From Taeniopygia guttata (lineage: Eukaryota; Chordata; Aves; Passeriformes; Estrildidae), in assembly GCF_048771995.1 (NCBI RefSeq), contig NC_133024.1, positions 28,474,001 to 28,538,000 on the forward strand: DNA of 64,000 nucleotides. The letters run 5' to 3'. Positions 31,726 through 45,600 of this stretch are shown here, one piece after another. The notes below the pieces were generated by a model. It saw only the letters and a list, made by a program, of their open reading frames with translations, was not told the origin of the DNA and ran no database searches. A program made the position numbers and the translations under genes. Position 1 is the first letter of the stretch; every line of letters begins with the position of its first letter.

Positions 31726-34700
31726 TAGAACAAACACATGCTTGTTGGAAAACTGCCCCATAACCAGATCACCATAGACTTCACAAAGGCAAATATCCAG
31801 GCAGAATTCTACATGCATCACTATATTTATAAGAAAAAGATACCTCTGCTCAAAAAAAAGAATCCCCAACATAACCCTTGATCTACAGGAAAATGCTTTA
31901 GTGAGTTGTGAAGATGAAGAGCTTTGATCAATCACTGGTTTCTTCTGATCACATACATATTCAGCGACACTGGTCACTTTTCTGATCACATACATATTCA
32001 GACTTACATTCATAGAAATCCCAGTACAATCAGAAGACCATCACAAAAAATGTCAAAGCTGATAAACCAATATTAAAGTATTGGTTTTGTTATTTTTATA
32101 TCAAGATGACAATAGAAATTGGGTAGTCAGTACAAATTTTAAACTGGTAAGTTTAGCAGCACAATAAATCTGTAGAGGCTTAAAGGAAGGTTAGAAGAAG
32201 AAAGTCCATGGCTAGAAAGTAGGGTAAATTAGCTGTGGTTTAGCAAATTTGGTTTTCTCCAAATTTGGTAGAAGGCTGCACTCTGGCATTCCATGACAAA
32301 TGGAAAGATTGTTAGTGCAGACTCATCTAACCTTGAATTATTCTACATATTGAAAGTTAAAATTCCAATTATCTAACAAGAGTATGACTTTGCTATGCCT
32401 GTTTTACAGGAAGCAAAACATATTTCCTTTTATAGGGAAATGCTTTAGGTTTGGATTGTTCCTATGGCAACACAAAGGCTAAGATACTTGTTTTATCATG
32501 TGACTTTTACCAGCAAAGACTGCATCATATAAATATGAATGCCTGGGGAGTGTTGAGATCTGTAATTTTAAAAGTAATAATACTGCTGCCACAGTATTGC
32601 CACAGCAATTTCTTCAGCAAAACCAGTGAGAGCTACAGCACAGGCTGGACTGCAGCAGACATAGGAGTCTGAAAGGTGCAAAGCGGTGCTATTTTATGAG
32701 TTTCCTATGTGTAGGAGGAATGGGGTGATTCAGACAAATTAGGGAAGATCAATTTTGGCCAGGAAGAGGGGGGTAAAGAACCAACTCATTTTATGTAATA
32801 TTTCCCTCCTCCATGTCTCTTTAAGGGCCATAGAGACCCCATGATTCAGAACCCACCTCTTACATAGAAAATACGTGAGAAAAAATTAAAATGTTTGCTT
32901 CTGTTCCTCTGTCTAATCCAAAGGAATTTCAACTGCCCTCAGCCCTCTCTCTGGGCAGATTGAGAGAGCAGAGTGGTGTTTCCTTTCTCTGTGCTACAAT
33001 CATTAAAAATTATGGTAAATGGATTTGACAAATGTAAGAAATCGGCACTGTAACTAAGGAAGTTAACTTGAAGCCTTCTGACAAAAGAGAAATGTGGAAT
33101 TTAAAACTGACATTAAAAGCTGTCTTCAAGTTCAGAGTCTAGCCTACCTAAAATATTAACACAGAATATTGGCTCTCAAGTCAATGAATACCTAATTACT
33201 CTGTGGGCAAACACTTAGCTGCATTATTTAAAATGATCAAAGTTGCAGTGAACATTTTAATCACCTGCCAGCTCTTCCAAAAGTGAGAAGGGGAGGGTCT
33301 CAATAGAGAACACTATGTACTAATAGAGAAGTACTTCAGAATCATATTAGAGAAGTACTTCGAATCAAATGCTATTAAGTATCTGTAATGAGCACAGGAA
33401 AAATAGGAAGCATCAATTCTGAATCCTGTCAAGTCAAATCAAGCTTTGAAGTTAATCCTGCTGCAAGCAGTTGGCTGGACTTGAGGTGGCCAGAGGGTCT
33501 TCTTGAGATTAGCAGGACTTTGCATCAGAGGTTTCTAACCTGCCTTCCAGGAGGTATGGATATGTCCAAATGCCTGGCAATAAAACTGACAGACAGAAAG
33601 ACACTGAGGTTTATAATACTGTTCAAAGCCTTGGTAGAGGCCCTCACATATTTCTGGCAGCTGTGGGCATATGACAGCAGAGAGATAACTGTTACCTGCT
33701 GGGGGACGATAGCAGGGCTGTTCCCTGAATTAGGAATCACTTCCTCGCGAACCACTGCAGAACAGAGGCACCTGGGCAGACCTTTCCTCACTCCAAGGAT
33801 ACAGATGATGCCTCTGGAAGGGATGACATGACCAAAGCAGCAGCCATGTTAGACTCCCAGCTCTTTCATTCTGAGATACGTGTGGCAAGTATAACAATCA
33901 GTGGAGGCTTTCTGAGAAGACCCAGTATTTGTGAAGATGAACAGAGTGAGGAGATATCCCAAAGCCCAAGACCATCCTAACCAGTATTCCCACATCCACT
34001 AGCCCAAGACTAGCCCCATCAGTATTCCCACACCCATTCACAGCACCCTTTCCCCTATGTCAGCTGTGTTGAGCACTGTATAGATCTGTAGAGAGAACTC
34101 AAGGGTAAGAGTGGGAAAAGGGGTAGCTTATGAGGTAAGAGCTGCAGCAATGAATCAGAGATATCAAACCCACTTCCTTTCTAAAATGTTACCTTTTAAT
34201 TGACTGGACCTGCCTGAGGTCCCTTCTCCACTCAACAAGTGGCTGTTTCAGACCTGTTGACTCAGCACACTGTGTGCTAAATGCTGGAGTGTGCTCAAGC
34301 AAAGTAAGGCAGCACCATCCCTGATGTAGGCATGAGCACGGAAGAATAATTTTAAAAAGGTCACTTCTAAGTTTCAGAACTTCATAGGGAATAGCAGGAT
34401 CCAGTCAGGCAGTGCAGATTTTGACAAACGCACGTTCCACCTCCAACCAAAGATGGGTATGGAAAAGATCTTTCCATGGGTGTTGTAGTTTTTTGGGTTG
34501 GGTAGGGATTCAAGACTCCCCAGTGAATGAGTACAGCTGGGTACCTGCATTTCACAAATGATCTTGTCCTTTCTTGGAAGAGGAATGCTTGCATTCGCAA
34601 ATTTGCAGAGACCTGAGATCTGGCAAGCATAGATGTCATGAAATTTTCCAGTGAAACCAATTAGGACATCACTAAGAACCACTTCATGGTTTACACAGCC

Positions 34701-36000
34701 ATGAAAACAGAGTATTCACCCTTGCAATTAATTTCGTAAAGGCAGCCCTGAGCAAACACTGTGTGAGAACAGAGATGTTATCAATGGTGGAACACCAGGG
34801 CCCAGCCTGTAAGAGTTCAACCTGTAAGATCACATCAGTGATCAGCTGTCTGCATTCTCAAAAATGAAGAGAATTTGGAGGATGATGGCCCAGACTTTGG
34901 GCAGTATTCAGGATACTAAAGGTCCAGCACCTTGAATGGTATATGCTACTGAAAGTTTCCTCCACTCACGAATATACTTCAAGGTGGTTCCTTGAGAGCT
35001 GCTACCAGTACCAGTGATACTGTGAGGATACAAGTGAAACCTCCCTTTCAGTATAGAGAGAAACCAGAGAAAAATGCTTTGGTGTTTGTTTGTTTTTGTT
35101 TTGTTTGTTTTTGTTTGGTTGTTTTATTTTGTTTTGGGTTTTTTTGCACATTATTATGCTTTGCTGGCAATCCAGGTAAGGCATTTCCTAAAAGTTATTC
35201 CTACAAATAATCAATCTCCTAAAATAAATAAATGCACTTGCATTAAAAGAAAATCCTTATTTTCCTAGGAGTATAAATACAGAAAGTTTATTTAGGGGAT
35301 TGGTTTCTGTTATGGTAAGGAGGGATTTGTTTTTATTATGGGTAAGGAAAGTTGAAAAATTGTCAAAAGTCCAGTTTTAAGAGCTAGGAAGAAATTTCAG
35401 TGTATTTGTCTTCCCTTTACAAAGTCATGTTATCACATTTTGTCTGTTTTGGCTTACATGGAAAGTGAGTCCACCAGCCTTTCTTTCTTCACATTCCTTA
35501 AAAGTTTAGAAAACCTGCAAATAATCCTGTATTTACCCAAAGAGATTTTTTTTTAATCCTTTGATCTGAAGCAGGAAGGTGAAATTAATGCAGCTATTTA
35601 CAATAATGGAGTTGTAAAATGAAATGGATGTGGGCTTAGTAGTAAATGTAGAAAATAGATGTTAATATCATGAGGGTGAAAAGTTGTCTAAGATTTTCTT
35701 CATTAAAAAAATGCTTCTGTTTTTGATGTTTATTATGAATATGCCAAAGGAGCAATATTTAATGTTATTACTTTATTATTTACATATTTTACTATTATAA
35801 AGTCTAGAATGCTTTAGGAGTTTCTCTTGCAGATATTTATAGATAGAAGATTGACAAAAGAAGAGAGATGAGTCCTTCATGAGATTGTTTTTTACTATTA
35901 TAGGAAATTATGTATTCAGCATATAAAATCTGATAGGTTCCGATATGATATAAAACAAATATAGTCCACACCCCCGCAAACAAGCTAATGGGAAAAAAAT
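31726..36000. other. AT-rich DNA, no supported gene
   Basis: It includes an imperfect 36-bp tandem duplication at about 31,935-32,005 (repeated TTCTGATCACATACATATTC) and a T/G-rich tract at 35,082-35,146. A 147-codon open frame at 33,388-33,831 has no recognisable domain. No CR1 is visible. Confidence 0.5.
35082..35146. repeat. (TTTG)n-like low-complexity tract
   Basis: About 65 bases of TTTG and TTTTG units. A similar tract lies at 39,824-39,890. Both are simple-sequence DNA. Confidence 0.85.
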
Positions 36001-39000
36001 ATACTTAAATAATCTGCCATTTCTCCACAGAATTAAACATTTCTACAAGCTTTTTATTTATCAACTTGGCTGTTGTGCAGGCCTTAAGTTTCCTTTAATG
36101 GATTGTTTCAGGAAGCAACCAGGAACATAGGACAAAAACTAATCAGGAGGCCAAAGTGGAGCTGAAGAATGAGGTGAAGCTCCTGCCAGCTGGTTGGTTT
36201 CAGAATTAGTTTCACCTTGCCCTACAAGCACCTCCACATCAAAAAGCTGACTGAAGGTGTTATTAATAATTCCAGCGCTGTATCCCTAACCTAAAGCTCT
36301 TGGCTCTAAAGATCCTATTGTGCTCATCTGTCTTCCAAGCAAGTCCGGGAAAAAGTGAGAATGGGAAGGTCGATACCCACCCAAGTGTGTACCTTTAGCT
36401 TTACCTGCATAAGTGCAAGAATATGAGACAGTCTGGTTTTACAAATTGGTATGTAAAGATGTAAGACTGTCTGGTTCTACAAATTGGCATGTAAAGTTGA
36501 GGGAAGACCTGATGGCTCAGCAGCATATGGCCTCTAGCCTAGTCACTGCTGAAAATCAGGTCTCCTAAAATCCGTGTAGTGTTTCATTGTGGTTTTGTTG
36601 TACAGTTGCTCTCAGCATTCATTTCAGTTTTCATGTTTTGATTTAATTAATGAGTTCAAGTTTCAAAAAATCAAGTGGGAGGCTGAACTGAGAATAGAGT
36701 TGGCAGTGAGTTGGGAAGATGTTAACACATTCAATGCCCTCTTTCCAATTGCAAGGTGTCTGCTTCAAATACCTTCTCCTGATGTCCACCTTGAAACCTC
36801 TCAGGGAGAATGCTGCTTGCTAATGCAAGAGAATGCTGCAGAGTGACCAGTGGAAACTATTTCATTTCTGCACTGGACAGCAACTCTTCAACATCAGGAT
36901 CAAGCTACAACAGCAACAAATATGGGCAAGCTTCTTGTGTTTACATTGTGGAGACATCTGTAATTTGTTAAGAAGAGTACCATAAAAATATCTTGAAAAA
37001 AACAGGTTAGAAACAGACAGCTTTAAAATATCTGTTACAAACCCCCAGAAAATAAAAGATTGCTTAACTCACACATTTACCTGAAGGAGGAGAAAAAATA
37101 AATTTAAAATCACACTATCTAAGTGACTAGTGGTATGGCTTTTTAATTGTATTTTAGTAAAGCTTTTGCAGTGTTAGTGAGATATTTCCATGCTTGAACA
37201 TAATTAATCCAAGAGTGGAGAAAATCGGCTAGAAAATATGAACAAATTACAGAGAGGTGTGTGTTTGCCCTGTAGAGGTTACTATTGCTATGTTCTGAGC
37301 TTTGATTCAGCTACTAAAAATATTATGATCTTTTCTATAATGTAGTGGAATACATCATCAGCATTTCTCTACTAGGAATAAGTAATCAGTCATTTCTCTA
37401 CTAGAAATCAAATTTATCTGGGTCAGATTTTATGTTTATCACACATATGCTATTGTGTTAGTAATGCTCAAGGACAAATTGAATCCTCCCATGAAATCTT
37501 AATGCCACCAAGATGAATAAATATCTTTAAAGGTGCCCAGGAAGAGTGTGCTCTCAAAGAGAAGTGTTAAGTGTAGAACTGCACTTTTTGTATTTCTAAG
37601 TATATAATGTGCTACAATAGTATAATAGAAAGTAACTAATTCTTGTGACCCAGATTTGTACCACTTGGGGAAGTTTTATGATTAGGAGAGTGAATCAGAT
37701 TCTGTTATGACTTGGTTTTCATTGGTTTCCTCTGGTCTATACAAAATGTCACACCTCAGCATAGGCTGCTCTCCCCGGGACCTCCGGGGCTCCACGGCCA
37801 CTGGACCACGAGGGGGAGCAGAGCTGGGCTAACACGGCAAGATAATTATCTCAGGTAATTCTGCGGAAAAGAAAGGTCCTCCCCCTCATTTGCAGGATGG
37901 TGTAATGATTTAACTCAGTCCTATTTTGCAAGGCAAATAAGAGCATGGCAGACCATGGCAGGATAAGCTTATCCAGAGACAAAAGCCAGCGAGCCTGCAG
38001 TTCAGGCAGCAGTGCAAACATGCTTCCCTGCCTGATCTGGTGTCCAGCCAGGGCATCAGCAGGTAGAGAAACACCTATTCGTGTGTTGCTAATGATCAAG
38101 TAAGTGAAATTTTATTCAGGAATACTGGACTTCTTCTAGTCCATGTGCTGTATGACATCTCTGTCAGGTGGAAGACATATCTGGGAAGCTACCCTACTCT
38201 TTTGAGTGGAACCCAAGTAAGGAGCTGTCTACAGTCCTGGTGGAAGAAGATGTGATTGCTACCAGTGATGAACAGAATGAGCAAAAGATTGATGTGGGGA
38301 GAGATGACTGGAGGTCTTTAGCCCAAATACTTGCTCACTGCAGGGTTAACACCAAAACTGTGTCAGGTTGCTCAGGGCTTTCGAGCTAAGCTTGTACATC
38401 TCCAAGGGTGTTTATCTTGCATATGTGAGGAAGAATAAGGGAGCGTCCCCTGCTTCTTCTGTGTATGAAAACTCAGATCTGTGCCTTGTCTCTATCAGCT
38501 TCATTCATTCCCTTGCCCTTGTTTTCCTTCTCAAGAGAGAAAGATAACCAGCTTGACTACTTGTGCAGTCAGGTCCTCAGGTCGCTAACACAGGGGTGGC
38601 TGCTTTGCGCAGCTCCAGAAGAGCTACTTGTGCTCCTTCATAGAAGTTTAAAATATCTGTTTAAAACAAAATCTGAGTTTCTGAATGAAAAATGTCCATA
38701 TACAAAACTATTTTAACAGCTTAAACCACTACATGGTAGGAGTCAATTTTCTGCAGAAAAACAGTCTGAAATCAGCTGTTTGAAATATTCTAAGATAATT
38801 GCTGGTGGAGTAGAGCCAGAAAACCTTCTAAGATAAACAAAAACAGTAGAATATTTAACTGTGGTCATGCAGGTGAGAATAAGGGACAGAAAGCACAAAC
38901 TTTCTATAGGGAATAAGACATTGAAACAGAACATATCTTAGGCTCTTCAGAACTGTTATAGATTACTCCAAGAGTTGTAGAGATAGTGGATAAAAGGAGT

Positions 39001-41235
39001 GAATCAGAGACCACAGAACAAGAGCAAGTTCCTCCTTCAGACTGAAGTGGGGCTTGTTGCAAAGTGGATTTGAGGCCCCTGGAAGACCTATACATCTATA
39101 TTACTATGATACCTTACTGAAAGCCAGTTCAGGATGCACAGATTCAAGTTATCAGTACCAAAGGGATGCTTTGATAATTAGGGAAGTGATATCAACTGAG
39201 AAACTCCAGAGATTTTTTTCTAGGTTCTGTTTCATTCATCATCTGTAAGGATGTTTAACAGCACAATGGTGAAACTCGTTCTAAAATATGAGAAGCAGCA
39301 AACACAGTAAACAATTTGTAAGAATCATATGAGACAGTTCTGTCTGAACTGCAGTTCAAAAGAAGCACGTCCCAACTCAGCCTTGGGAGTGCCCTTTGAC
39401 TCTCCCAACAGCACATCAAAACAAGACCTGGTGCACAGCCTTCCTCCTCACTTCCCTCACCACAAGCCCACATAGCTGTAGGAGGAAAGCCCAGGTGTGT
39501 GTGGTGATGTTTTCCAGCTGGATACCTAATCACAGTGATACTCAAAACAAGATTCTGGGAAATGAAAGGAAAAAATGTGCCATGCAATTCAGAAATACTC
39601 AGAGGGCCAAGAAAGAGAGGATGAGAATCGGCCCAAAGACATGCTGAGAGTGAGCTGAAAAGACAATTACCTCCTTAACACCAAAATGCATGCCAGAGAT
39701 GGGATGCTCACTGAGAAGCCATGAGAGTGAGAGGCTGTGGAGATGTAAATCAGAATCATAGAATATGATTGTAAACAAGACATAAAAAGAATTTTTTAAT
39801 TAAGTTATTTCAGCTGTGCCTATTTGTTGTTTGTTTGGGATTTGTTTGTTTTAGTTGTTTGTTGTTCATGTTTTTGTTTGTGTTTTTTTACAGTCAGAGA
39901 ATTAATTTTGCCCAACAATTTCCAAAGACAAACCCCAAGCTTGTGATGCACAAAGAGAATAACACTGTCAATGAAATACTGAGTATGAAAATGCACATGT
40001 TGTACTCACTCTTCTGGCTACAGCCTCTGTGTATATTCCCTCTTTTTCCCTTTGGATCTGCATTTTGGTGCAGAGGACATGGGAAAGCAATCTAGCAGAG
40101 CTTTTACAGGTATCAGCAAAGTTCCACACATTTAGTGTTTTTACTTCTTTGTGCTCCCACTTGTTTACAGATTTTCTTCAGATCCTGATCCTGCTGTAAC
40201 ATTAGACTGTATTCTGTTTCACTATCATTGTACACATTCTGACTGTGAGCTACACTAGGTGATCTCCAATCTGAAAAACTACAAAAGCAATAAATACAAT
40301 TTCTGACCACCATTATCTGGAAAACCCCAATTGCTGATCCCCATCTCCCAACACTACAAGGGGGAGAAAAATGAAGTAATTTTTTTTTAGGCCATGTTCT
40401 CCAGTAAGTCCTAGTAAATAGCTTCCTGCCTGCTCCTTAGATCAAATGTTCTGAGTATCTGCACACCAGTGAAATGGAGATAGAGCCTCCCAAGGCTTTT
40501 CACTCCAGAACTTGTCACTTCTGGGATTTTACAGAGGCAAACTCTGATAGACCTGAGGAGCCAAATGTCAGGCCTCAACACTGATTTTTTTTTTCTACCT
40601 GAGGAAAGACATGAGCTCCTGGCCTGCCCTAGAGCCTTATCCTCCAGCTGTAAATGGTTCTTCCCCATTTCACATGTATTTAGGCCTTGTCTATGTTATC
40701 CCATCACAGACAATTTAGCTTCGGTCTGTCTGCCCCACTGCTACATCACAGACTGAAGAAGGCGCAGAAATGTCCAAATGAAGATGTAAATGGACACATT
40801 CCCCCAGCATAAACTCAAGGTATGGGTTGTAGATGAAAAAAATCTTACATGACTCCTGCAGTGGGAGTCATTCAATTGTAGGGGAAACATAGGCATAAAA
40901 GTTTGAGACTTAGCACTGTGGATTGATAAAGAGAACTTTAGACAGGATTAAACTGTAACAAATTTAAGGTAAACTACTCTGAATGCCATTTACATTTGAA
41001 TTATTTACACCTATATTTTACTTCATGTGCTACGTAAAATTATAAGCTTAGTTTTGTAACCATTTGTTCTGAAATTTCTCTTGCCTTGTTCAGACATTTT
41101 GGGATATATCTTGCTGTCTCAAGACGTATGGTTTGAGAACCACAGAAATCACTGAAAGATTAGATGCAAGGAGCCTCAGAGAGTCCACAGTCCCAAAAGC
41201 TGCTCAGAGCAGGGCTGACTCCAGAGGTGGGTATG
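36001..41235. other. AT-rich DNA, no supported gene
   Basis: No gene recognised. It contains short local tandem duplications (36,434-36,497; 37,372-37,406), a CTCF-like motif (37,806-37,819) inside a small GC-rich patch and a T/G tract (39,824-39,890). An unassigned 73-codon frame (38,168-38,389) follows a CAG that could be a splice acceptor. Confidence 0.5.
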
Positions 41236-41310
41236 TTGTTCATGACTGTGTCCTGGCAAATCTGGAACATCTCCAAGGATGGAGATCCCCCAGCCTCTCT
41301 AAGCAACCTG
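41236..41310 (-). mobile_element. Short degraded CR1 fragment, antisense
   Basis: 'GAACATCTCCAAGGATGGAG' and 'CCAGCCTCTCTAAGCAACCT' match the antisense of the CR1 3' region. Both ends are lost. Confidence 0.45.
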
Positions 41311-41782
41311 ACAAGATCCTTTCTTTGGCTTTCCTTGGGGAGGAGGAGGAAGAGAGCAGGAGGAATGCAGCCGTACAGCAAGTGTAAGTGTAATAATACC
41401 ATCTGTATTTTACAGGGAGGGGTGTAATAGCTGTGTATGGGTGGGAGTAACATCCTTGATGAATGCCAAAAGAGACAGAACAAAAGCAAGTTCTTCCATA
41501 TTTATGTCCCTCAGGAAAAAAAAATTAAAAGTCCCATGAGGTCTTCCTACACAGAAAAAGAATCCTTCTAGTTTGCTTCCTCTCCCATGATTTCTCTTTT
41601 GCTGAAAAGCAGACACTGCTCATCAGTGCTGAGGAGCACGCTAAATGAGAAACAGTAATTCTGCCAGACAAAGTGGTATTGCTGTCACTCTGTGAATGAA
41701 ACGGGCAGCTGTCCCCGTGTACAGATGGATTTCCTAAACATATTCTGTGAGGACGGCTCCGTGGTTTTAGCCCCATTATCAT

Positions 41783-42030
41783 AGATCACAGAATCACAGA
41801 ATCACAGAATGGTTTGGCTTGGAAGAGACCTGGAAGATCACCTATTTCCAACTGCCCTGCCATGGGGGCTGGAACTAGACCTTCCACTGGACCAAATTGC
41901 TGCTGGGCCCCATCCAACCTGGCCTTGAACACCGCCAGGGATGGAATATCAGCATCCTCCCTGGGCGACCTGTCCCAGTACTTTACCACCCCGAAGAATT
42001 TCTTCCTAAAATTTCAGTTTGAAGCCATTG
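41783..42030 (-). mobile_element. CR1 3' end, antisense, upstream of EPHA1
   Basis: It opens with a triplicated AGAATCACAG motif (reversed CR1 terminus) and continues with 'CCATCCAACCTGGCCTTGAA' and 'AATTTCTTCCTAAAATTTCA'. It ends about 380 bases before the EPHA1 start codon, at the left shore of the GC-rich promoter region. Confidence 0.85.
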
Positions 42031-42239
42031 CCGGGGCCGGCGGAAGGATGTCGAGGGCTGCCCAGGAGGTGGCAATCGGGAGCCTCTTACGGGAGTGGAG
42101 CAAAGGTGGAGGGAGGCTCCCAGGAAAAGAGGTGGCTGCCTTTAAGGTGGGTTTATTTGCCTGCCAGATGGGAAGTCTGTGACCAGCCCCTTAGAACAGG
42201 TAAAGGCAGTAAGGCTTCTCCACCCACTCGCCTTGATCT

Positions 42240-42680
42240 TTCATCACCACCGTGGGCCAGGCTTGAGCAACGTGCGCGCCGCGCTCGGGAGGCTGCGGGA
42301 GAGGCCCATGCGCTGCCCGCAGCAGCCCGGGCACCGAGGCCGGAGCCGGCGGGGGCTGCGAGCCGGGCCCCCTCTCCGGCCAGCCCGGGGCTGAGCACCT
42401 GCAGCGGCGGGATGGAGCTCTCCCTCGGGCTCCTTCTCCTCTGGGCTCTCCTTCCTCCCGAGGCGCACGGCAAAGAAGGTAAGCGTGGGACCCGCCGCCG
42501 GTCCCTCTGCCTGGAGGGCTGGGCTGGGGCGCGAAGCGAGAGCGACCTCGCTGAGGGGCAGGGACGGGACCTGGCCCACGCCTCTGGGGCTCCAGGGACA
42601 CCCCCGAGGGACTGGGGGGTCAGGGAAGGGCAGCCGGGTGTTGGGGGACCGCGGCCTGGCAAATTCCATCCGCATCTCGG
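42240..42680. promoter_or_regulatory. EPHA1: CpG island over EPHA1 exon 1
   Basis: GC-rich, CpG-rich DNA surrounds the first coding exon, with no TATA box at a sensible distance. This is typical of a dispersed-start promoter. The 5' untranslated region must lie in the ~170 bases before 42,412, but the exact start cannot be read from the sequence. Confidence 0.65.
42412..42478 (+). CDS. EPHA1: EPHA1 exon 1: start and signal peptide
   Basis: ATG followed by a hydrophobic, leucine-rich signal peptide ([20 protein letters not shown]) and KE, ending one base into a codon at donor G|GTAAGCG (GT at 42,479). The split codon completes to valine with exon 2. Confidence 0.9.
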
Positions 42681-45600
42681 TGGCTCAGCGAACGAGCCTG
42701 GTTCTCCCAGGTATGTTCTCGTCTCCCTTCACCTCCTCCTAGTTGAAGCACAAATGTCTCGGCATATCCAGTGATCTAAGAGAATTCTGCCCCCGTTTCC
42801 CTCAAATACGGGCCTTGCAGATAACAAGTTTAAACACAAACTCAGAAAGTTTCTCCCCTCCTCTGGCAACACCCCCGCAGTTTCCTCAGGAAGCCCTCCT
42901 AGGAGTTAACCCTTGTGAGCAAGCGGACAGTCATTTTATCGGAGTCTTTTACCTACCCTACTCCTGGAAGACGGAGCTGGGCTTTAAAGTTTCTTCTTCC
43001 ACCTCTTTAGGCTTCCATTTTTCCCTTCCTTGTACCACTTACTCCCTTTTCTTAGGTGTAGTGATTTTTTCCCTTCCATCTTGGTAGTTGCACAGCAGTT
43101 ATGAAACATGGGAGAATGGTAACTTTTAATAGAGAGGTGAGGGAGGTATAAATCTCTGCTCTGTTTCCTATGTCCTCCTGCAGTCAATTCCTGCTAGGGA
43201 CTTCTGTTTTGTACAGAAGAGGTGCTGAGGCTTTTCCATCCCAAGGACAGTCCTCCTTCACTTCTCCACCCTCTTGACTGAGGGGACTTTGTCATAACTC
43301 GCAGTTCAGCTATCGGCTCAGCTCTGATTCTGCGAGTGCTCAGTGATCTTTTAAGGCATCCTTGACAAGCACGTTTCCACTAAGAATCCAGCTACGTGGT
43401 GGATGCAGCTGGCAGATGTAGTGGAGAAGGCCAGCCTGGGTGAGAAGTAATACCGGCTGGCACCGCGCTGGCTTCGGTCTCCAGAAGCCTGTGACCAGTA
43501 GTTGGCAGTAAGAGTCAGGGACCTGTCTGCCCGCTTCTCCTCTATCTCAACCATCTCATTTGGGCTGTGTCTGTGATCCACTCTTCCTTAACTTGTCTAT
43601 CAGGGAAACAGCTAATTTTCCAGGCGTCTTCTCTTATCTGAAGCCTTTATTCTTTTTGGGGACACCTCCTCCTCTGTGGCTGGACAGCCACGTGAGATTC
43701 CTAGCAGCAAAGTTGTGGACCAGAGAGTTAGTAGTCCCTGAGCTCTTTATTCCTCTGCTTCAGTGGTCTTACTGACTTAATCATCCTTTCCGTGGAGAAT
43801 CCCCGTTGTGGGATTCACTTTGAGAAGTACTTGTTGGCAATGGGCTTTGTGCCTCCAGTGGGCACTCAGCAGCTGAAGGAGTTGCCATTGCTAGCAGTGC
43901 AGAGCATGGCACAAATGCTCTGCCAGGTTCCAGGTCCTGGCCACTTCCAAGTTTCTTTCCCATTGCTCTGCTAGAGCTTGCAATGCAGCCCCTCTCACTT
44001 CCACATTGCTGCTTCAGTCCTGAAGAGGATGGGATGGCATAGATATTATCTGGGTGATGGTTCTGGCAGGACAGGCTACCTCACCCTCTGAGCTTTTGGA
44101 GCTAACCACAAAAGAATATTATCTCAAATAAAGAGATTGAGAGTAGAGGGGAAGTGAATGAGGAGCCTTGTCTGGACAAGGAGTCTGTGGCTAGGAAGGT
44201 TTTGCCATATGACCATACCGTGAGCACTTTGAACTTGCAAAACCTGGATTCCTGCTTTTCCATTCTCCCAATCCTGAAAGGGTGTTTCAGAGGTGAGAAC
44301 AGCAATGCAATCCCTCTTATCTCTGATTCTGGGCCCACAGCCTGCTTCCTCATTCCACAGGACTCTTGCTGATCTGCACTTTACACTATTACTTATAGTT
44401 GGCAGGGAGTATTTGTAAAACAGTCAGATGAGGGGGAGGAAACCTGGTTATTTAAATGCCATTTAAAAATCTCCCACTCCTACCTTTCACCCCCAGATTC
44501 TTTTCTGAGATGTTCAGAAACGACCCCTCTGAATACACCCACAGGAATCTAAAAGGGAATCAAAAGAATTTTTCCTGTTTCCTATGTTCCCATGCTGGGA
44601 CTTCGATAGGTGCACAGAAACCAGAAGTCTGTTCTGGCACTGCCGGCAGACCCAAAGGCAGGCACGGAGCTGCACATCCCACAGTGTGTCTTATTGCAAC
44701 TCCTCTGCTTTCTCAATGTTTGCCTACAAAGTGACACATTTTTTAACGTGTCTTCAGATCAAGACTTTAGGCCAAACTGTGATCGCATTTTCAAATTACT
44801 TTGAGGGCTAAAAATGAACATATCAATGATTTTCTCCTTTGTCACACGACTCCGGGAGCAAGGCTTAAAGCAGCCGTGCAATTCTGCAGGAGGTGGCCAT
44901 GCTATGGCCGGAGTCACTACTCTCTCTTGATGTCCCGGCCAAAAAAGTCGGAAGGTTGGGAGAGGGTTAAACGATTTCTAGGCCATAGTCAGCTGGTGGA
45001 CAGTCCGAGTTAGAAGTAGGGGGCTCATCAATTTGCACAACTGATGCATCTCCTGGCTCTTGGGTACCGTGACAATGGAAAGTCCCTTCTACAACTTCAC
45101 ACCGCCTCTGTACTTTCCCACTGTGTTTCAAGTAGTGAATAGTCCCTCCGGGCGACACTGATTGATCTTTTGTGTTGGTAATTTATTTGATTGCCTTCCT
45201 CTTCAGCCCTTTAGTTTGCTGCCTTCCTATTTCAAGGAAAGATGTGTTCAGCTGCTAATGCCGGGTACCCATTTGAATAGGCTTCAGCCTCCTTCTTCCT
45301 TTTTGGGACAGTTTCAGGAAGCGATAAAATTTGTCAGGGTTGTGGTTTTTGGATGTGTATAGGAGAGGATCTCATATATTAGTAAAAACTTTTAACTCTT
45401 AACTAACTGCCCTGTCTTGTGTATTTCCGTCCCTCCTCTAGTCATGCTTTTTGAAACGTGAAAGATTTCAAAGGATGGCGGGGGGAGGTTGAGAGAGGAA
45501 ATGCAGGCTTTACCTTCTTTGACAAAAGAAGGATGAAACCATTCCGTGGGCCAAATGAGTTGGGTCACCGATTTATTTTTTCCCCTCTCTTCTGGTTTTC

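Noticed and set aside
33388-33831. 147-codon + strand open frame
   Set aside because: No recognisable domain or splice context, and composition follows the surrounding DNA.
38168-38389. 73-codon acidic frame after a CAG, considered as an orphan exon
   Set aside because: It is not followed by a clear splice donor and matches nothing I know. It is noted in the intergenic entry only.
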